Positions 31,048 through 40,120 are shown, numbered from the stretch's first letter. The stretch is 64,000 nt of DNA from Egicoccus halophilus (GCF_004300825.1 NZ_CP036250.1:3731001-3795000); one strand, 5' to 3'. Notes: generated by a model not told the origin, from the letters alone. Numbers and translations: made by a program.

Positions 31048-32940
31048 TCAGTCGCCGAGGACCTCGTGCAGGAACGCGACGACCTTCGGGTAGCAGTCGA
31101 TGCGGTTGGCGAGCTTGCTCAGCCCGTGTCCCTCGTCCTTGTAGACCAGCAGCTCGCTGCGCACGCCCCGCTCCTCGAGCACGGCGTGCAGCTGCTCGGC
31201 CTCGGACAGCGGCACGCGCGGGTCGTTGGCGCCGTGGACGACGAACAGCGGCGCACGCAACCGGTCGACGTAGGTGATCGGCGACGCCTCGAGCAGGACG
31301 TCGCGGTCGTGCTCGAGCGAGCCGTACTCGCGCTCACGGAAGGCCCGCCGCCACGCCGAGGTGTTCTCCAGGAACGTGACCAGGTTCGACATCCCGACCA
31401 CGTCCACACCGGCCGCCCACCGCTCGGGTTGGGTGACCAGGCCCATCAGCGTCATGTAGCCGCCGTAGGACCCGCCGTAGAGGGCGGCGCGGGACGCGTC
31501 GAGGTCGTCCTGCGTCTGCAGCCAGTCGTGCAGTGCCGCGAGGTCGGCGACCGAGTCCAGCCGCTTGTCGACGTCGTCGAGGTGCTGGTAGCGCCGGCCG
31601 TACCCGGTCGAGCCGCGCACGTTGGGTGCGACCACCGCGAACCCCTGCGCGACGAGGTACTGCGTCAGCGCCGGGAAGCTCGGCCGGTACTGGCTCTCGG
31701 GGCCACCGTGGATCACCACCACCACGGGTGCCGGGCCCCGCTCGGGTGCCCGCTGGGGGCGATAGACGAAGGCGGGCACCTCGAGGCCGTCGAACGACGG
31801 GAAGCGCACCAGTTCCGGCGTCACGAACGTCGCGGGGTCGACCTCGCACGGCGAGACGGTGACACGCTGCAGGTGCCGCTCGTCGGTGTCGTAGCGCCAC
31901 ACGTCACCCGGGACCGTCGCGGAGGTGAACGCGAACACGAGCCAGCGACCGTCACGGGTGAAGCGGAACCCCCCGGCCACGCCCTCGCCGGGCAGCGGCA
32001 CCTCGTCGGTGACCGCCAGCGTGGCGGGATCCCGCAACTGGACCCGGGTGCGACCGTCGTCGTTCCAGGCCACCAGCAGGTGCCGGCCGGACCAGTCGAC
32101 ACCGCAGCCGGTGTCCCATCCGGTCTCGACGACGATCTCGTGGTCGCCGGCGGGGGTGCCCCGCGCGATGGCGCTGTGGTCGCGGCCGACGTCGGTGGAG
32201 AAGAAGAACGCCGACGCGTCCGGCAGCCAGGAGGGCGTCCCCACGCTCGACTCGCGTTCGGGGTGCGGCGCGAGCTCCACGACGCCCGGGTCGCCGGCCG
32301 ACAGGGGGGTGTCGCCGACCTGCTCGAGGTCGACGAGATGGACCACGTTGTCGCCGGGGCGGGTGGTCATCTCCGTGACGGCCAGGTAGCGGCCGTCCGG
32401 CGAGAAGCCGCCGGGACCGGTCCACCCACCGGTCGCGAACACGCACCGCTCGCTGCCGTCGGTCAGGTCCCGCACCCAGGTGTCGAACGCGACGCCGTTC
32501 CCCCGGTTGGTCGCGTAGGCCAGCAACCGACCGTCGCGGGTCACGCCACCGGGGCGGTGGATGTACTCGTCGTCGACGACGAGCGCATCGAGTTCGTCCG
32601 GTCCGGTGAACGCCGATGCCGGCGCGTGCGGCGCGGTGAACAGCTGATGGCGCTCGTTGCCGCCGCGGTCGGTGGCGAGCAGCAGTCGGTGCCCGTTCGC
32701 GCCGGTCGGGTCGGCCGGCAGGTAGCCGGCCCCGATCGGCTCCTCGAAGCGGGTGACCGGTACGAGGTCGTGCGCCGGCACCGGCAGCACCGCGTCGGCG
32801 AGGTCGAGGCGGTGCACCTGGGCACTGCCGGGCAGATCCGAGGAGACGAGCAGGCTCGCCCCGTCGGGAGACCAACCGCTGGGCGACGCGGTGCGGATCT
32901 CGAGGTAGGCACGGATGTCGGACGGCGCGGGAGTGGACAT
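31048..32940 (-). CDS. S9-family prolyl oligopeptidase-like serine peptidase
   Basis: This 630-residue enzyme has no signal peptide and is probably cytosolic. The N-terminal two thirds form a beta-propeller (YLEIRTASPSGWSPDGASLL; later GGFSPDGRYLAV, FTRDGRWLVF). The alpha/beta hydrolase domain (about 385-630) shows the triad: Ser in ALYGGSYGGYMTL, Asp in GANDPRVPLSEA and His in KDEGHGL. It belongs to the acylaminoacyl/S9C-type peptidases that degrade short peptides. TAGCCT lies exactly 7 nt before ATG 32940 with no ribosome site, so its mRNA is probably leaderless. Confidence 0.88.
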   Translation of the reverse strand: MSTPAPSDIRAYLEIRTASPSGWSPDGASLLVSSDLPGSAQVHRLDLADAVLPVPAHDLVPVTRFEEPIGAGYLPADPTGANGHRLLLATDRGGNERHQLFTAPHAPASAFTGPDELDALVVDDEYIHRPGGVTRDGRLLAYATNRGNGVAFDTWVRDLTDGSERCVFATGGWTGPGGFSPDGRYLAVTEMTTRPGDNVVHLVDLEQVGDTPLSAGDPGVVELAPHPERESSVGTPSWLPDASAFFFSTDVGRDHSAIARGTPAGDHEIVVETGWDTGCGVDWSGRHLLVAWNDDGRTRVQLRDPATLAVTDEVPLPGEGVAGGFRFTRDGRWLVFAFTSATVPGDVWRYDTDERHLQRVTVSPCEVDPATFVTPELVRFPSFDGLEVPAFVYRPQRAPERGPAPVVVVIHGGPESQYRPSFPALTQYLVAQGFAVVAPNVRGSTGYGRRYQHLDDVDKRLDSVADLAALHDWLQTQDDLDASRAALYGGSYGGYMTLMGLVTQPERWAAGVDVVGMSNLVTFLENTSAWRRAFREREYGSLEHDRDVLLEASPITYVDRLRAPLFVVHGANDPRVPLSEAEQLHAVLEERGVRSELLVYKDEGHGLSKLANRIDCYPKVVAFLHEVLGD

Positions 32941-32947
32941 ACCCCGC

Positions 32948-32953
32948 AGGCTA
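32948..32953 (-). promoter_or_regulatory. -10 box TAGCCT of a leaderless-type promoter
   Basis: On the minus strand TAGCCT ends 7 nt before ATG 32940. The transcript should begin at the start codon. Confidence 0.5.
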
Positions 32954-33181
32954 GGGCCGAGCCGGCCCGCGCGGGAACGCGGGCGCGCCTCGCCGGGGTG
33001 GACCGGGTCCCAGGTCGGACCTCCGGCGGACACACCCTGTCCGCACGGACATGATCGCTTGGTCAACGGACGTGTGCAGGAGTCGGGGGTCCTCCGTACC
33101 GTGCTCGGTCGCGTCGGACCGAGCGGCCCTGGACGGCCCCGCGGCGCCTTCTGACTCCCTCCTCCCGATCATTGGAGATCT

Positions 33182-33739
33182 GTGCGTTCCTTTGGCATGC
33201 GCGTGTTCACCGCCGCGGCAGCGACCGTCGGCCTCGTCGGCTTCGGTGCCGGTGCAGCAGCGGCGGCCGAGACCTACGAGGTCCAGCCCGGCGACACGCT
33301 GTCGGGCATCGCCCGTAGCCTCGACACGGTGGACACCTGGCAGCAGTTGCACGCTGCCAACCCCAAGCTCAGCGACCCCAACCTGATCTTCCCGGGCCAG
33401 GTCCTGCAGGTCGCCACCGGTGGCGCTGCCGCCCCGGCGGCCAGCGAGCCCGCCAGCGAGCCCACGTCCGAGCCGGCGTCCGCGCCGGCCGCCACCACCG
33501 ACACCGGTGTGTGGGACCGCCTCGCCCAGTGCGAGTCCAGCGGCGACTGGTCGATCAACACCGGCAACGGCTACTACGGCGGGCTGCAGTTCGCGCTCAG
33601 CTCGTGGGAGTGGGTCGGTGGCCAGGGCTACCCGCACGAGGCCTCGCGCGCGGAGCAGATCCACCGCGCCGAGATCCTCCTCGAGCGTCAGGGCTGGAAC
33701 GCGTGGCCCTCGTGCTCGCGTCAGCTCGGCCTGCGCTGA
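33182..33739 (+). CDS. Secreted LysM-Rpf muralytic protein (resuscitation-promoting factor type)
   Basis: This 185-residue exported protein has a signal peptide (MRVFTAAAATVGLVGFGAGAAAAA), a LysM peptidoglycan-binding module (about 31-79: YEVQPGDTLSGIARSL ... NLIFPGQVLQV), a Pro/Ala/Ser/Glu linker, and a C-terminal Rpf domain (about 108-185). The latter shows VWDRLAQCESSGDWSINTGNGYYGGLQF, with the catalytic Glu in CESSG, and LERQGWNAWPSCS. Rpf proteins are lysozyme-like enzymes that cut peptidoglycan and promote growth from dormancy in actinobacteria. GTG 33182 is supported by TTGGAG 5 nt upstream. The 241-nt upstream region shows no c-di-AMP riboswitch signature. Confidence 0.92.
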   Translation: MRSFGMRVFTAAAATVGLVGFGAGAAAAAETYEVQPGDTLSGIARSLDTVDTWQQLHAANPKLSDPNLIFPGQVLQVATGGAAAPAASEPASEPTSEPASAPAATTDTGVWDRLAQCESSGDWSINTGNGYYGGLQFALSSWEWVGGQGYPHEASRAEQIHRAEILLERQGWNAWPSCSRQLGLR

Positions 33740-33761
33740 ACGGCGTAGGACGACCATCGGT

Positions 33762-33790
33762 GACGGCCGACCCCCCGCGGGTCGGCCGTC
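33762..33790 (+). terminator. Hairpin terminator after the LysM-Rpf gene
   Basis: GACGGCCGACCC and its complement form a perfect 12-bp stem with a CCCGC loop, 22 nt after the stop codon and just before the mobA-fdhD promoter. Confidence 0.65.
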
Positions 33791-33804
33791 GTCGTGCGTG
33801 CTCC

Positions 33805-33810
33805 TACGCT
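33805..33810 (+). promoter_or_regulatory. -10 box TACGCT of a leaderless-type promoter
   Basis: TACGCT ends 8 nt before GTG 33819. There is no ribosome-binding site between them, so the mobA-fdhD mRNA is probably leaderless. Confidence 0.5.
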
Positions 33811-33818
33811 CTGCCGTC

Positions 33819-35417
33819 GTGGTCGGGCAGGAGACGGTGGTGACGGGATCGACGACGGTGCCCGGCGGACAGGCGTCCCCGCAGGTGCTGGCGGCCGTGC
33901 TCGCCGGGGGCCGCTCGCGGCGCATGGGTGAGGACAAGCGCCGGTTGTCCGTCGACGGCACGCCGTTGCTCGAGCGGGCCGTGGCCGCCGTCACCGGCAT
34001 CGCCCCGGTGCTCGTCGTGGTCGGCCGGACGCCGTCCCCCGTCGCCGCCTCGGTCGACCCGCCGGTGGCCGTGGTCGTCGACGACCATCCCGGCGAAGGG
34101 CCGTTGGGGGGACTCGTCACCGCGTTGCGCGTCGCCGACGACGTCGCCGACGGCGTCCACGTCGAGGGGCTGCCTCCTGGCGAGGTCGACGTCGTGCTCG
34201 TGGTCGCCGGCGACCACCCCGATCTCGTACCGGCCGTGCTGCTGGCCCTGACGGAGCACCTGGCCAGCACGCCGTCCGCCGACGCGGTGCTGCTCGGTGA
34301 CCCCGACGGTGCGGTCCAGCCCCTGATCGGGGCCTATCGGCGTCGGGTCCACCCGCGTCTGCGGGCCGCCTTCGCGGCCGGTGAGCGGCGGGCCGGGGCG
34401 GTCCGCGACCACCTCGACGTCGAGGTGCTGCCGTTCGAGCGCTGGCGGGCGCACGACCCCGCCGCGACCACGGCGGTGGATCTCGACACCCCCGACGACC
34501 TGCGCCGACGTGGCGAACGCGGGACCGCCGACGACGAGGCGGCCCGGTCGCGCGGGGCCGACGGGCCGGCGCGTGTCCCGGCCCCCCGCCGACTCCCGGT
34601 GTGGCGGCTGCGACGATCGCCCGACGGTGTCGGAGCGCGCGCCGACGAGGACGCCGTGGCGACCGAGGAACCACTGCGACTGCTCGCCGCGGGACCCGGA
34701 GCGCCGCCGGTCGACGTGGTGACGACCATGCGCACCCCCGGGCACGACGCCGATCTCGCGGTCGGGTGGCTGTTCACCGAAGGCCTCTACGACCCTGCGG
34801 CGGGCGTCGCCGAGGTGGCGTTCGGCGACCCGCTGCTGCTGTCCCGCCCGGAGGACACGGTGACGGTGCGGTTGCCGCACCGACTGGACCTCGACGTCGG
34901 TGCCCGCCGCTTCGCGGCGGCCACCGCGTCGTGCGGCGTGTGCGGTCGGGCGTCGATCGACGAGCTCGCGGCACGCTGCACCCCCCAGTCGCCCGCGGAC
35001 TCGGCAGGTGCGCTGTCGGCCGCGGTGCTGCTGGAGCTCCCGTCCCGGTTGCGGGCAGCCCAGTCGTTGTTCGCCACGACCGGCGGGGTGCACGCCACCG
35101 GGCTGTTCAGCTTCGCCGGGGAGCCGCAGGTGGTGCGTGAGGACATCGGCCGCCACAACGCCCTGGACGCCGCGATCGGCGCCCGCGTCCGTGCCGGGGA
35201 GCGGGACTTCGGGCGCCTCGTGGCGGTGCTCTCGGGCCGGGTCGGGTTCGAGCTCGTCGCCAAGGCCGCCGCGGCCGGCATCCCGGTGCTCGTCGCCGTC
35301 GGCGCCCCGACCGACCTGGCCGTGCGCACCGCCGACCGGCTGGGCATCACGCTGGCCGGGTTCGTGCGCGACGGGCGCGGCAACCTCCACACCCATCGCG
35401 CACGGGTCCGGACCTGA
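33819..35417 (+). CDS. Bifunctional MobA-FdhD fusion protein
   Basis: This single uninterrupted 532-residue frame joins two Mo-cofactor proteins. Residues about 18-235 are MobA, which links GMP to molybdopterin: VLAAVLAGGRSRRMGEDKRRL (nucleotide loop), VVVDDHPGEGPLGGL and VLVVAGDHPDLVPAV. After a linker of about 30 residues, residues 265-532 are FdhD: MRTPGHDADLAVGWLFTEG, the sulfur-transfer CXXC in TASCGVCG, ATGLFSFAGE, EDIGRHNALD, and SGRVGFELVAKAAAAGIPVL. FdhD passes sulfur to bis-MGD in formate dehydrogenase-type enzymes. The fusion would hand the new cofactor directly to sulfuration. GTG 33819 is set by TACGCT 8 nt upstream. A NapA-type bis-MGD enzyme is encoded at 59125. Confidence 0.88.
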   Translation: MVGQETVVTGSTTVPGGQASPQVLAAVLAGGRSRRMGEDKRRLSVDGTPLLERAVAAVTGIAPVLVVVGRTPSPVAASVDPPVAVVVDDHPGEGPLGGLVTALRVADDVADGVHVEGLPPGEVDVVLVVAGDHPDLVPAVLLALTEHLASTPSADAVLLGDPDGAVQPLIGAYRRRVHPRLRAAFAAGERRAGAVRDHLDVEVLPFERWRAHDPAATTAVDLDTPDDLRRRGERGTADDEAARSRGADGPARVPAPRRLPVWRLRRSPDGVGARADEDAVATEEPLRLLAAGPGAPPVDVVTTMRTPGHDADLAVGWLFTEGLYDPAAGVAEVAFGDPLLLSRPEDTVTVRLPHRLDLDVGARRFAAATASCGVCGRASIDELAARCTPQSPADSAGALSAAVLLELPSRLRAAQSLFATTGGVHATGLFSFAGEPQVVREDIGRHNALDAAIGARVRAGERDFGRLVAVLSGRVGFELVAKAAAAGIPVLVAVGAPTDLAVRTADRLGITLAGFVRDGRGNLHTHRARVRT

Positions 35418-35420
35418 CGG

Positions 35421-35804
35421 TCACCGGGTCCCGGGCACCACCGTCAGCAGCGCGAGCAGGTCCTCCTCCGCCGACACGGCGTGACGATCGAGCGGTACCG
35501 GCGCCCACGAGCCCGGGGTGAGTCGCAGTTCGTCGCCACCGGAGGTGAGGGTGCCCACGCCGGTCAGGACCTGGATCGTGGCCGGTCCGGGCGAGGGGTG
35601 TTCGGCCAGGCCCTGTCCGGCGCACAACGCCAGCAGTGTCTGCTTCAGCGGCCCTCCGCCGGTCGGCGTGAGGGTCAGCGCGGCGCGACCGCTGTCGTGA
35701 CCCCGCGCCTCCTCCATCAGCTGGGTCCCGACCTCCTGGAGGTCCACCGGCGGCGTCGGGGTGCGCTCGTCGACGTTCGGGTTGCTGCTGGCCTGCTCGT
35801 TCAT
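35421..35804 (-). CDS. Small cupin-domain protein
   Basis: This 127-residue cytosolic protein has a disordered N-terminus (MNEQASSNPNVDERTPTPP) and one cupin barrel (about 45-125). The cupin motif regions are HPSPGPATIQVLTGVGTLTSGG and LTPGSWAPVPLDRHAVSAEEDLLAL. The usual His/Glu metal set is incomplete, so it may be a metal-poor ligand binder rather than an oxygenase. GGAG lies 5 nt before ATG 35804. It converges on the mobA-fdhD gene with only 3 nt between stops, so read-through or antisense overlap is possible. Confidence 0.7.
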   Translation of the reverse strand: MNEQASSNPNVDERTPTPPVDLQEVGTQLMEEARGHDSGRAALTLTPTGGGPLKQTLLALCAGQGLAEHPSPGPATIQVLTGVGTLTSGGDELRLTPGSWAPVPLDRHAVSAEEDLLALLTVVPGTR

Positions 35805-36214
35805 GTGCGCTCCGCTCTGTCGGGTGCCGTCCCGGTCGGAGCCGCGGAACGGCACGGTCCGGCGTCGAGCACCGGGCGCTGCCGTCGTCGGCGGCGGGAC
35901 GTATCCCCGAGTCTGCGCCGCGCCGCGCCCCGGCGGGCCCCGCGGTGCGGCCACGTAGGCACCGCACCTCGGACGGGCGCCACCCGTCCGTCACGCGCAC
36001 GATCCCGGTCCCAGGTGACCGGATCGCCGGAAACGCCCGGAACGGGCACGGGCGAGGCAGCCCCGCCGCGAACGGCGACTCGTTCACTGCCGCGGCGGAA
36101 CGTCGGCGTCGTGCTCGGCCCGCACACGGCCTCACGGCCCCGCCCGAACGCCCTAGCCTCTTCGGACATTCCGGTCGTGCCCTCCGCACGACCGGTACGA
36201 CAGAGGGGATGAGC
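35805..36214. other. Divergent intergenic region with subtilase promoter
   Basis: About 410 nt lie between the cupin and subtilase start codons. TAGCCT at 36154-36159 is a likely -10 box for the subtilase, with a leader of about 48 nt. I see no gene, repeat or RNA structure that I can support in the rest. Confidence 0.4.
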
Positions 36215-38923
36215 ATGAGAGGGAGCCGAAAGCTGGTCGGCCCCGCGGCCCTCGTCGGCGCGCTCGTGGCGGCTGCGGCCGCACCGGCGAGCGCGACCGG
36301 GGACCGCATCCAGCCAGCCGAGCCGACGCCGTGGGAGCTCGCGGCGGCCAACGAGGCCGAGTTCGTCGACGACCTGTGGTTCGTCGAGTTCGCCGCGCCG
36401 TCGACCAGTCGTGGCGGTCAACGCGCCGCGCAGAACGCCGAGCGTGCGGCGTTCCGCAGCCAGGCGCGTGCCGAGGGCGTGCAGGTCCGGGAGCAGAAGG
36501 ACTTCCGGGAGCTGTGGAACGGCGTCACCGTCCGCGCCAGTCTGGACGAGATCCCGCAGATCCACGACCTGCGCACCGTCCGTGCCGTGCACCCGGTCGC
36601 CGTCGTCGAGCGTCCCGAGCCCTCGGACGTCAGTCCCGAGCTGGCCACCGCGCTGTCGATGACCGGCGCCGACGTCGCCCAGTCCGAGCTCGGTTACACC
36701 GGTGAGGGGCTGAGCGTGGCCATCATCGACACCGGCATCGACTACAACCACCCGGACCTGGGTGGCGACGGGAACAACGACCAGCGACTCGCGGCGGACC
36801 CGAACACCCGCGAGCTGGACCACCCGCGCGTCACGCACGGTTGGGACTACGTCGGTGAGGCGTTCAACCCGGCCGACCCCGACGCCCCGCAGGTGCCCCA
36901 GCCCGACCCGGACCCGCGCGACACCGAGGGTCACGGGACCCACGTCGCCGGCATCGTCGGCGCCGACGCGGCCACCGACACCGGCGTGACCGGCGTCGCC
37001 CCGGGCGTCACCTTCGGTGCCTACAAGGTGTTCGGCCCCGGGTCGACCACCTCGGACGTCATCGTCGAGGCCCTCGAGGACGCCTACGCCGACGGCATGG
37101 ACATCGTCAACATGTCGCTGGGCGCCACGCTGGCCTGGGGCGAGGACTACCCGACCACCCGGGTCAGCAACGAGCTGGCCGCCAACGGCGTCGTGGTCGT
37201 CAACTCCGCCGGCAACGACGGCTCACTGGGGACCTGGGCCCTGTCGGCCCCGGCCAACGCCCACGACATCATCAGCGTCGCGAGCGCCGACAACACCGAG
37301 CAGCAGACCAGCGTCTTCGCCGTCGACGAGCTCGACGAGCTCGTGCCGTACCTGCCGCTGACCGGCGCCGAGCTGCCGCCGACCGAGGGCGAGTCGGCTC
37401 CGCTGTGGTTGCCCGCGGTGACCACCGTCGGCAACACCACCGGCCCGATCGGCTGCGCCCCCGGCGACTTCGCCGGCCTGCCGGACGGTGCGGTGGCCCT
37501 CGTCATGCGTGGCGAGTGCCCGTTCGCGGACAAGTACGTCAACGCGGCCAACGCCGGTGCCAGTGGCGTGGTGATCTTCAACAACGTGGCCGGGCTGTTC
37601 GCCGGCACGGTCGCCGACGCCGGCATCGACGGGGTCTGGGGCGCGGGCATCAGCCGCAGCTCCGGTCTCGCGCTCGCCGAGCTGGTCGCCGCCGGTGAAC
37701 AGGTCACGCTGACCTTCACCGACGAGACGGCCACCACGCCGAACCCGACCGGCGGTCTCGCGTCGTCGTTCACCTCCTACGGCCAGAACGTCGAGCTCGA
37801 GTTCGGCCCCAGCGTCATGGCGCCGGGCGGGCTCATCGTCTCGACCTACCCGCTCGGTTCGGGCGCGTACGCGATGCTGTCGGGCACCTCGATGGCCGCG
37901 CCGCACGTCGCCGGTGCCGCCGCCCTGCTCCTCGAGGCGGAGCCGGACCTCGACCCGATCGCGGTCCGCAGCCGACTGCAGAACACCGCCGAGCCGGCCG
38001 CCTGGTCGCTCAACGCGGCCGCGGGCCTGCTCGACCACACCTTCCGTCAGGGCGCCGGTCTGATCCAGGTCGACGCGGCGATCCTCGCCGACCAGCACGT
38101 CGTGCCCGGCCAGGTGTCGCTGTACGACGCCGGCGAGTCGACCGTGACGGTCACGGTGACCAACCGCGCCGACGAGGCCGTCACCTACGACGTCAGCCAC
38201 GTCGACGGCATCCAGGTCGTGGCGAGCACCTTCGCGCCGGACTTCTGGCTCACGCCGGTGCCGTTCACCGGTCCGTCGACGCTGACGGTCCCGGCCGGCG
38301 GCTCGACCGAGCTGACGTTCAGCGTCACCACGCCGTACGTCGGTCTGCCCAACCACCAGTACGGCGGCTGGGTCGTGCTCACGCCCGCCGAGGGCGAGGG
38401 CACGACGCTGCGCCTGCCGTACTCGGGCTACGCCGGCGACTACGTCGAGGAGATGGGTCTGCTCGGCTACTGGGACTGGCCGGCCGACTTCGACGAGCCG
38501 ACGTTCGTCGAGGTCGACCCGGTGCTCGCCCGCTACACCGCGGACGGCAACCTGGTCGCGGCCGACCCGGGGCAGACCTACCGGGTCCGCAACGGCGAGT
38601 TCCCGGTCGTGGCCGCGTTCTTCGGCCACTTCCCCGAGCGCATGGAGCTGTGGGCGACCCGCGACCGCGGCAACCAGCGCTACCTGGTCGCCGAGGACGA
38701 GTACCTCTCGCGCAGCAGCGCGCCGGGTGTGCGCACCCCGATCCTGTGGGACGGGCGTGTCCGTGCCGGGCAGAGCGACAACACCCGTCCGGTGCCCCCG
38801 GGCAACTACACCCTGGAGCTGCGGGTGCTGCGCGCCAACGGCGACGCCAGCAACCCGGCCCACTGGGACACGTGGACCTCGCCGCAGTTCGAGCTGACCA
38901 ACCAGCCCGCGCGCGGTCGCTGA
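36215..38923 (+). CDS. Secreted S8 subtilisin-like serine protease with PA insert
   Basis: This 902-residue exported protease has a signal peptide (KLVGPAALVGALVAAAAAPASA), an I9-type inhibitory propeptide (about 45-135) and a subtilase domain. The triad is visible: Asp in AIIDTGIDYNHPDL (about 173), His in EGHGTHVAGIVGA (about 240) and Ser in LSGTSMAAPHVAG (about 560). A protease-associated (PA) domain (about 410-500, GCAPGDFAGL, CPFADKYVNAANAG) is inserted before the Ser block, and Fn3-like beta domains fill the C-terminal 300 residues, as in lactocepin-type enzymes. There is no anchor, so it is released. Start: the second ATG (36215) is preferred because GAGGGG lies 6 nt before it. Confidence 0.92.
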   Translation: MRGSRKLVGPAALVGALVAAAAAPASATGDRIQPAEPTPWELAAANEAEFVDDLWFVEFAAPSTSRGGQRAAQNAERAAFRSQARAEGVQVREQKDFRELWNGVTVRASLDEIPQIHDLRTVRAVHPVAVVERPEPSDVSPELATALSMTGADVAQSELGYTGEGLSVAIIDTGIDYNHPDLGGDGNNDQRLAADPNTRELDHPRVTHGWDYVGEAFNPADPDAPQVPQPDPDPRDTEGHGTHVAGIVGADAATDTGVTGVAPGVTFGAYKVFGPGSTTSDVIVEALEDAYADGMDIVNMSLGATLAWGEDYPTTRVSNELAANGVVVVNSAGNDGSLGTWALSAPANAHDIISVASADNTEQQTSVFAVDELDELVPYLPLTGAELPPTEGESAPLWLPAVTTVGNTTGPIGCAPGDFAGLPDGAVALVMRGECPFADKYVNAANAGASGVVIFNNVAGLFAGTVADAGIDGVWGAGISRSSGLALAELVAAGEQVTLTFTDETATTPNPTGGLASSFTSYGQNVELEFGPSVMAPGGLIVSTYPLGSGAYAMLSGTSMAAPHVAGAAALLLEAEPDLDPIAVRSRLQNTAEPAAWSLNAAAGLLDHTFRQGAGLIQVDAAILADQHVVPGQVSLYDAGESTVTVTVTNRADEAVTYDVSHVDGIQVVASTFAPDFWLTPVPFTGPSTLTVPAGGSTELTFSVTTPYVGLPNHQYGGWVVLTPAEGEGTTLRLPYSGYAGDYVEEMGLLGYWDWPADFDEPTFVEVDPVLARYTADGNLVAADPGQTYRVRNGEFPVVAAFFGHFPERMELWATRDRGNQRYLVAEDEYLSRSSAPGVRTPILWDGRVRAGQSDNTRPVPPGNYTLELRVLRANGDASNPAHWDTWTSPQFELTNQPARGR

Positions 38924-38946
38924 GCCCACGCACGCACGCACCATCC

Positions 38947-38973
38947 GACGGCCCCGCCACTGGCGGGGCCGTC
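38947..38973 (+). terminator. Hairpin terminator after the subtilase gene
   Basis: GACGGCCCCGCC and its complement form a 12-bp perfect stem with a short ACT turn, 23 nt after the stop codon. Confidence 0.6.
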
Positions 38974-39010
38974 GCCCGTCTCCGCGGTTGACGGCCCCAC
39001 CCACGCGAGG

Positions 39011-39027
39011 TACTTTGTGCCACAAAG
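39011..39027 (+). promoter_or_regulatory. Operator CTTTGTG-C-CACAAAG overlapping a -10 box
   Basis: A perfect 7-bp inverted repeat with a one-base centre (39013-39027) covers TACTTT (39011-39016), a likely -10 box. A dimeric winged-helix protein bound here would block the promoter of the following three-gene operon, whose first gene encodes such a protein. Confidence 0.65.
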
Positions 39028-39083
39028 CGGTCTGGCGTCGAGAGCGTTCGCCCGACCGGACCCGGAACAGGGGAACACCCACG

Positions 39084-39413
39084 CTGCCCGAGCTCGACCC
39101 CGTGGTCCATGCGCCCGTACGCCTGCGCATGGTCTCGCTGCTGCGAGCGCTGCCCGCGGGCAGGGAGCTCACGTTCGGGCAGTTGCAGGAGCTGCTGACC
39201 CTGTCCCCTGGAAATCTCTCGACGCATCTGCGCAAGCTGGAGGACGTCGGCTACGTCGCGGTGACCAAGGCCTTCCGGGACCGCACCCCGGTCACCTCGG
39301 TGTCACTGACCGACACCGGACGCGAGGCCCACGCCGCCTACGTCGACGCGATCACGACCTATCTCGACGGCTCGGCCGTCGAGGCCCTGTTGCCACTGGA
39401 GGGCTCGTCATGA
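39084..39413 (+). CDS. Winged-helix transcriptional regulator (ArsR/MarR-like, single domain)
   Basis: This regulator of about 109 residues is one winged-helix domain: LDPVVHAPVRLRMVSLLRALPAG, then the helix-turn-helix LTFGQLQELLTLSPGNLSTHLRKLEDVGYVAVTKAF and the wing TPVTSVSLTDTGREAHAAYV. It belongs to the common actinobacterial family with the HAPVRLR start. The start is uncertain: CTG 39084 has AGGGGA 9 nt upstream and gives the family's usual N-terminus, GTG 39102 would trim it, and TTG 38988 lies upstream of the promoter. Its TGA overlaps the next gene (ATGA). It probably binds the CTTTGTG-C-CACAAAG palindrome and autoregulates. Confidence 0.75.
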   Translation: MPELDPVVHAPVRLRMVSLLRALPAGRELTFGQLQELLTLSPGNLSTHLRKLEDVGYVAVTKAFRDRTPVTSVSLTDTGREAHAAYVDAITTYLDGSAVEALLPLEGSS

Positions 39414-40120
39414 GCACCGTCTCCTCGACCCGCACCGACCGCCCGCCCCGCGTGCAGCCCACGCTGGTGCTCGGCCTGCTGCTCATCGCCGCCGGCGGCG
39501 TGCTGCTGCTGGACCGGATGGGCCACCTCGACGCCTGGGCGCTGGTGGCCGACTGGTGGCCGGTGTCCCTGATCGGCCTCGGGCTGTGGTGGTTGCTGGT
39601 CGACCGGGCGCGGATCGCCGGCGGCGTGACCATCGTGGTCGGCGCGCTGGTGCTCGCGATGGTCCGGGGTGTGGTCGACCTGTCGCTGGCGAACCTGATC
39701 GCGCCGATCGTCCTCGCCGGCATCGGCATCGGCGCGCTGAGCTCCGGCGCACGCCTACGGCGGGCGGTCGCCGTGCCGGCCGGTGGCCCGGCGTCGACGT
39801 CCGTCCCGACGGCTCAGGAGCGCTGGCAGCGTGCACCGACCGCCACCGCGGTCTTCGGTGACGCACGCATCGCCATCGGCGACGTCGACGGCGCCGACCA
39901 CGCGGTGGTCACCGCCGTCTCGGTGTTCGGCGACGTCGAGGTGGCCGTCCCCGCCGGCTGGCGGGTGGTCGACCGCACGACGGCCCTGCTGGGAACCGTC
40001 CGCATCCCCCGCGACCAACCCACCTACGCCGAGGCGCCGGTGGTGGAGCTGCACGGCCTGGCGATCTTCGGCGACGCGAAGGTCCGCTATCTCGACGACG
40101 ACCCGCGGAGCGAGGCATGA
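39410..40120 (+). CDS. LiaF-like membrane protein 1
   Basis: This 236-residue protein has four short helices (VLGLLLIAAGGVLLLDRMG, WALVADWWPVSLIGLGLWWLLV, VTIVVGALVLAMV, LIAPIVLAGIGIGAL). A cytosolic C-terminal beta domain follows (about 130-230) with repeated FGDA/FGDV elements: TAVFGDARIAIG, VSVFGDVEVAVPAGW, LAIFGDAKVRYL. This is the LiaI-LiaF arrangement whose C-terminal domain in Firmicutes restrains the LiaRS cell-envelope stress kinase. No histidine kinase adjoins here, so it may act on the co-encoded regulator instead. Its ATG overlaps the regulator stop and its TGA overlaps the next ATG. Confidence 0.75.
   Translation: MSTVSSTRTDRPPRVQPTLVLGLLLIAAGGVLLLDRMGHLDAWALVADWWPVSLIGLGLWWLLVDRARIAGGVTIVVGALVLAMVRGVVDLSLANLIAPIVLAGIGIGALSSGARLRRAVAVPAGGPASTSVPTAQERWQRAPTATAVFGDARIAIGDVDGADHAVVTAVSVFGDVEVAVPAGWRVVDRTTALLGTVRIPRDQPTYAEAPVVELHGLAIFGDAKVRYLDDDPRSEA

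Noticed and set aside
32941-33181. A c-di-AMP (ydaO) riboswitch before the LysM-Rpf gene
   Set aside because: Rpf genes of actinobacteria often carry one, but the conserved GGGUGAA-type and flanking purine blocks are not present here.
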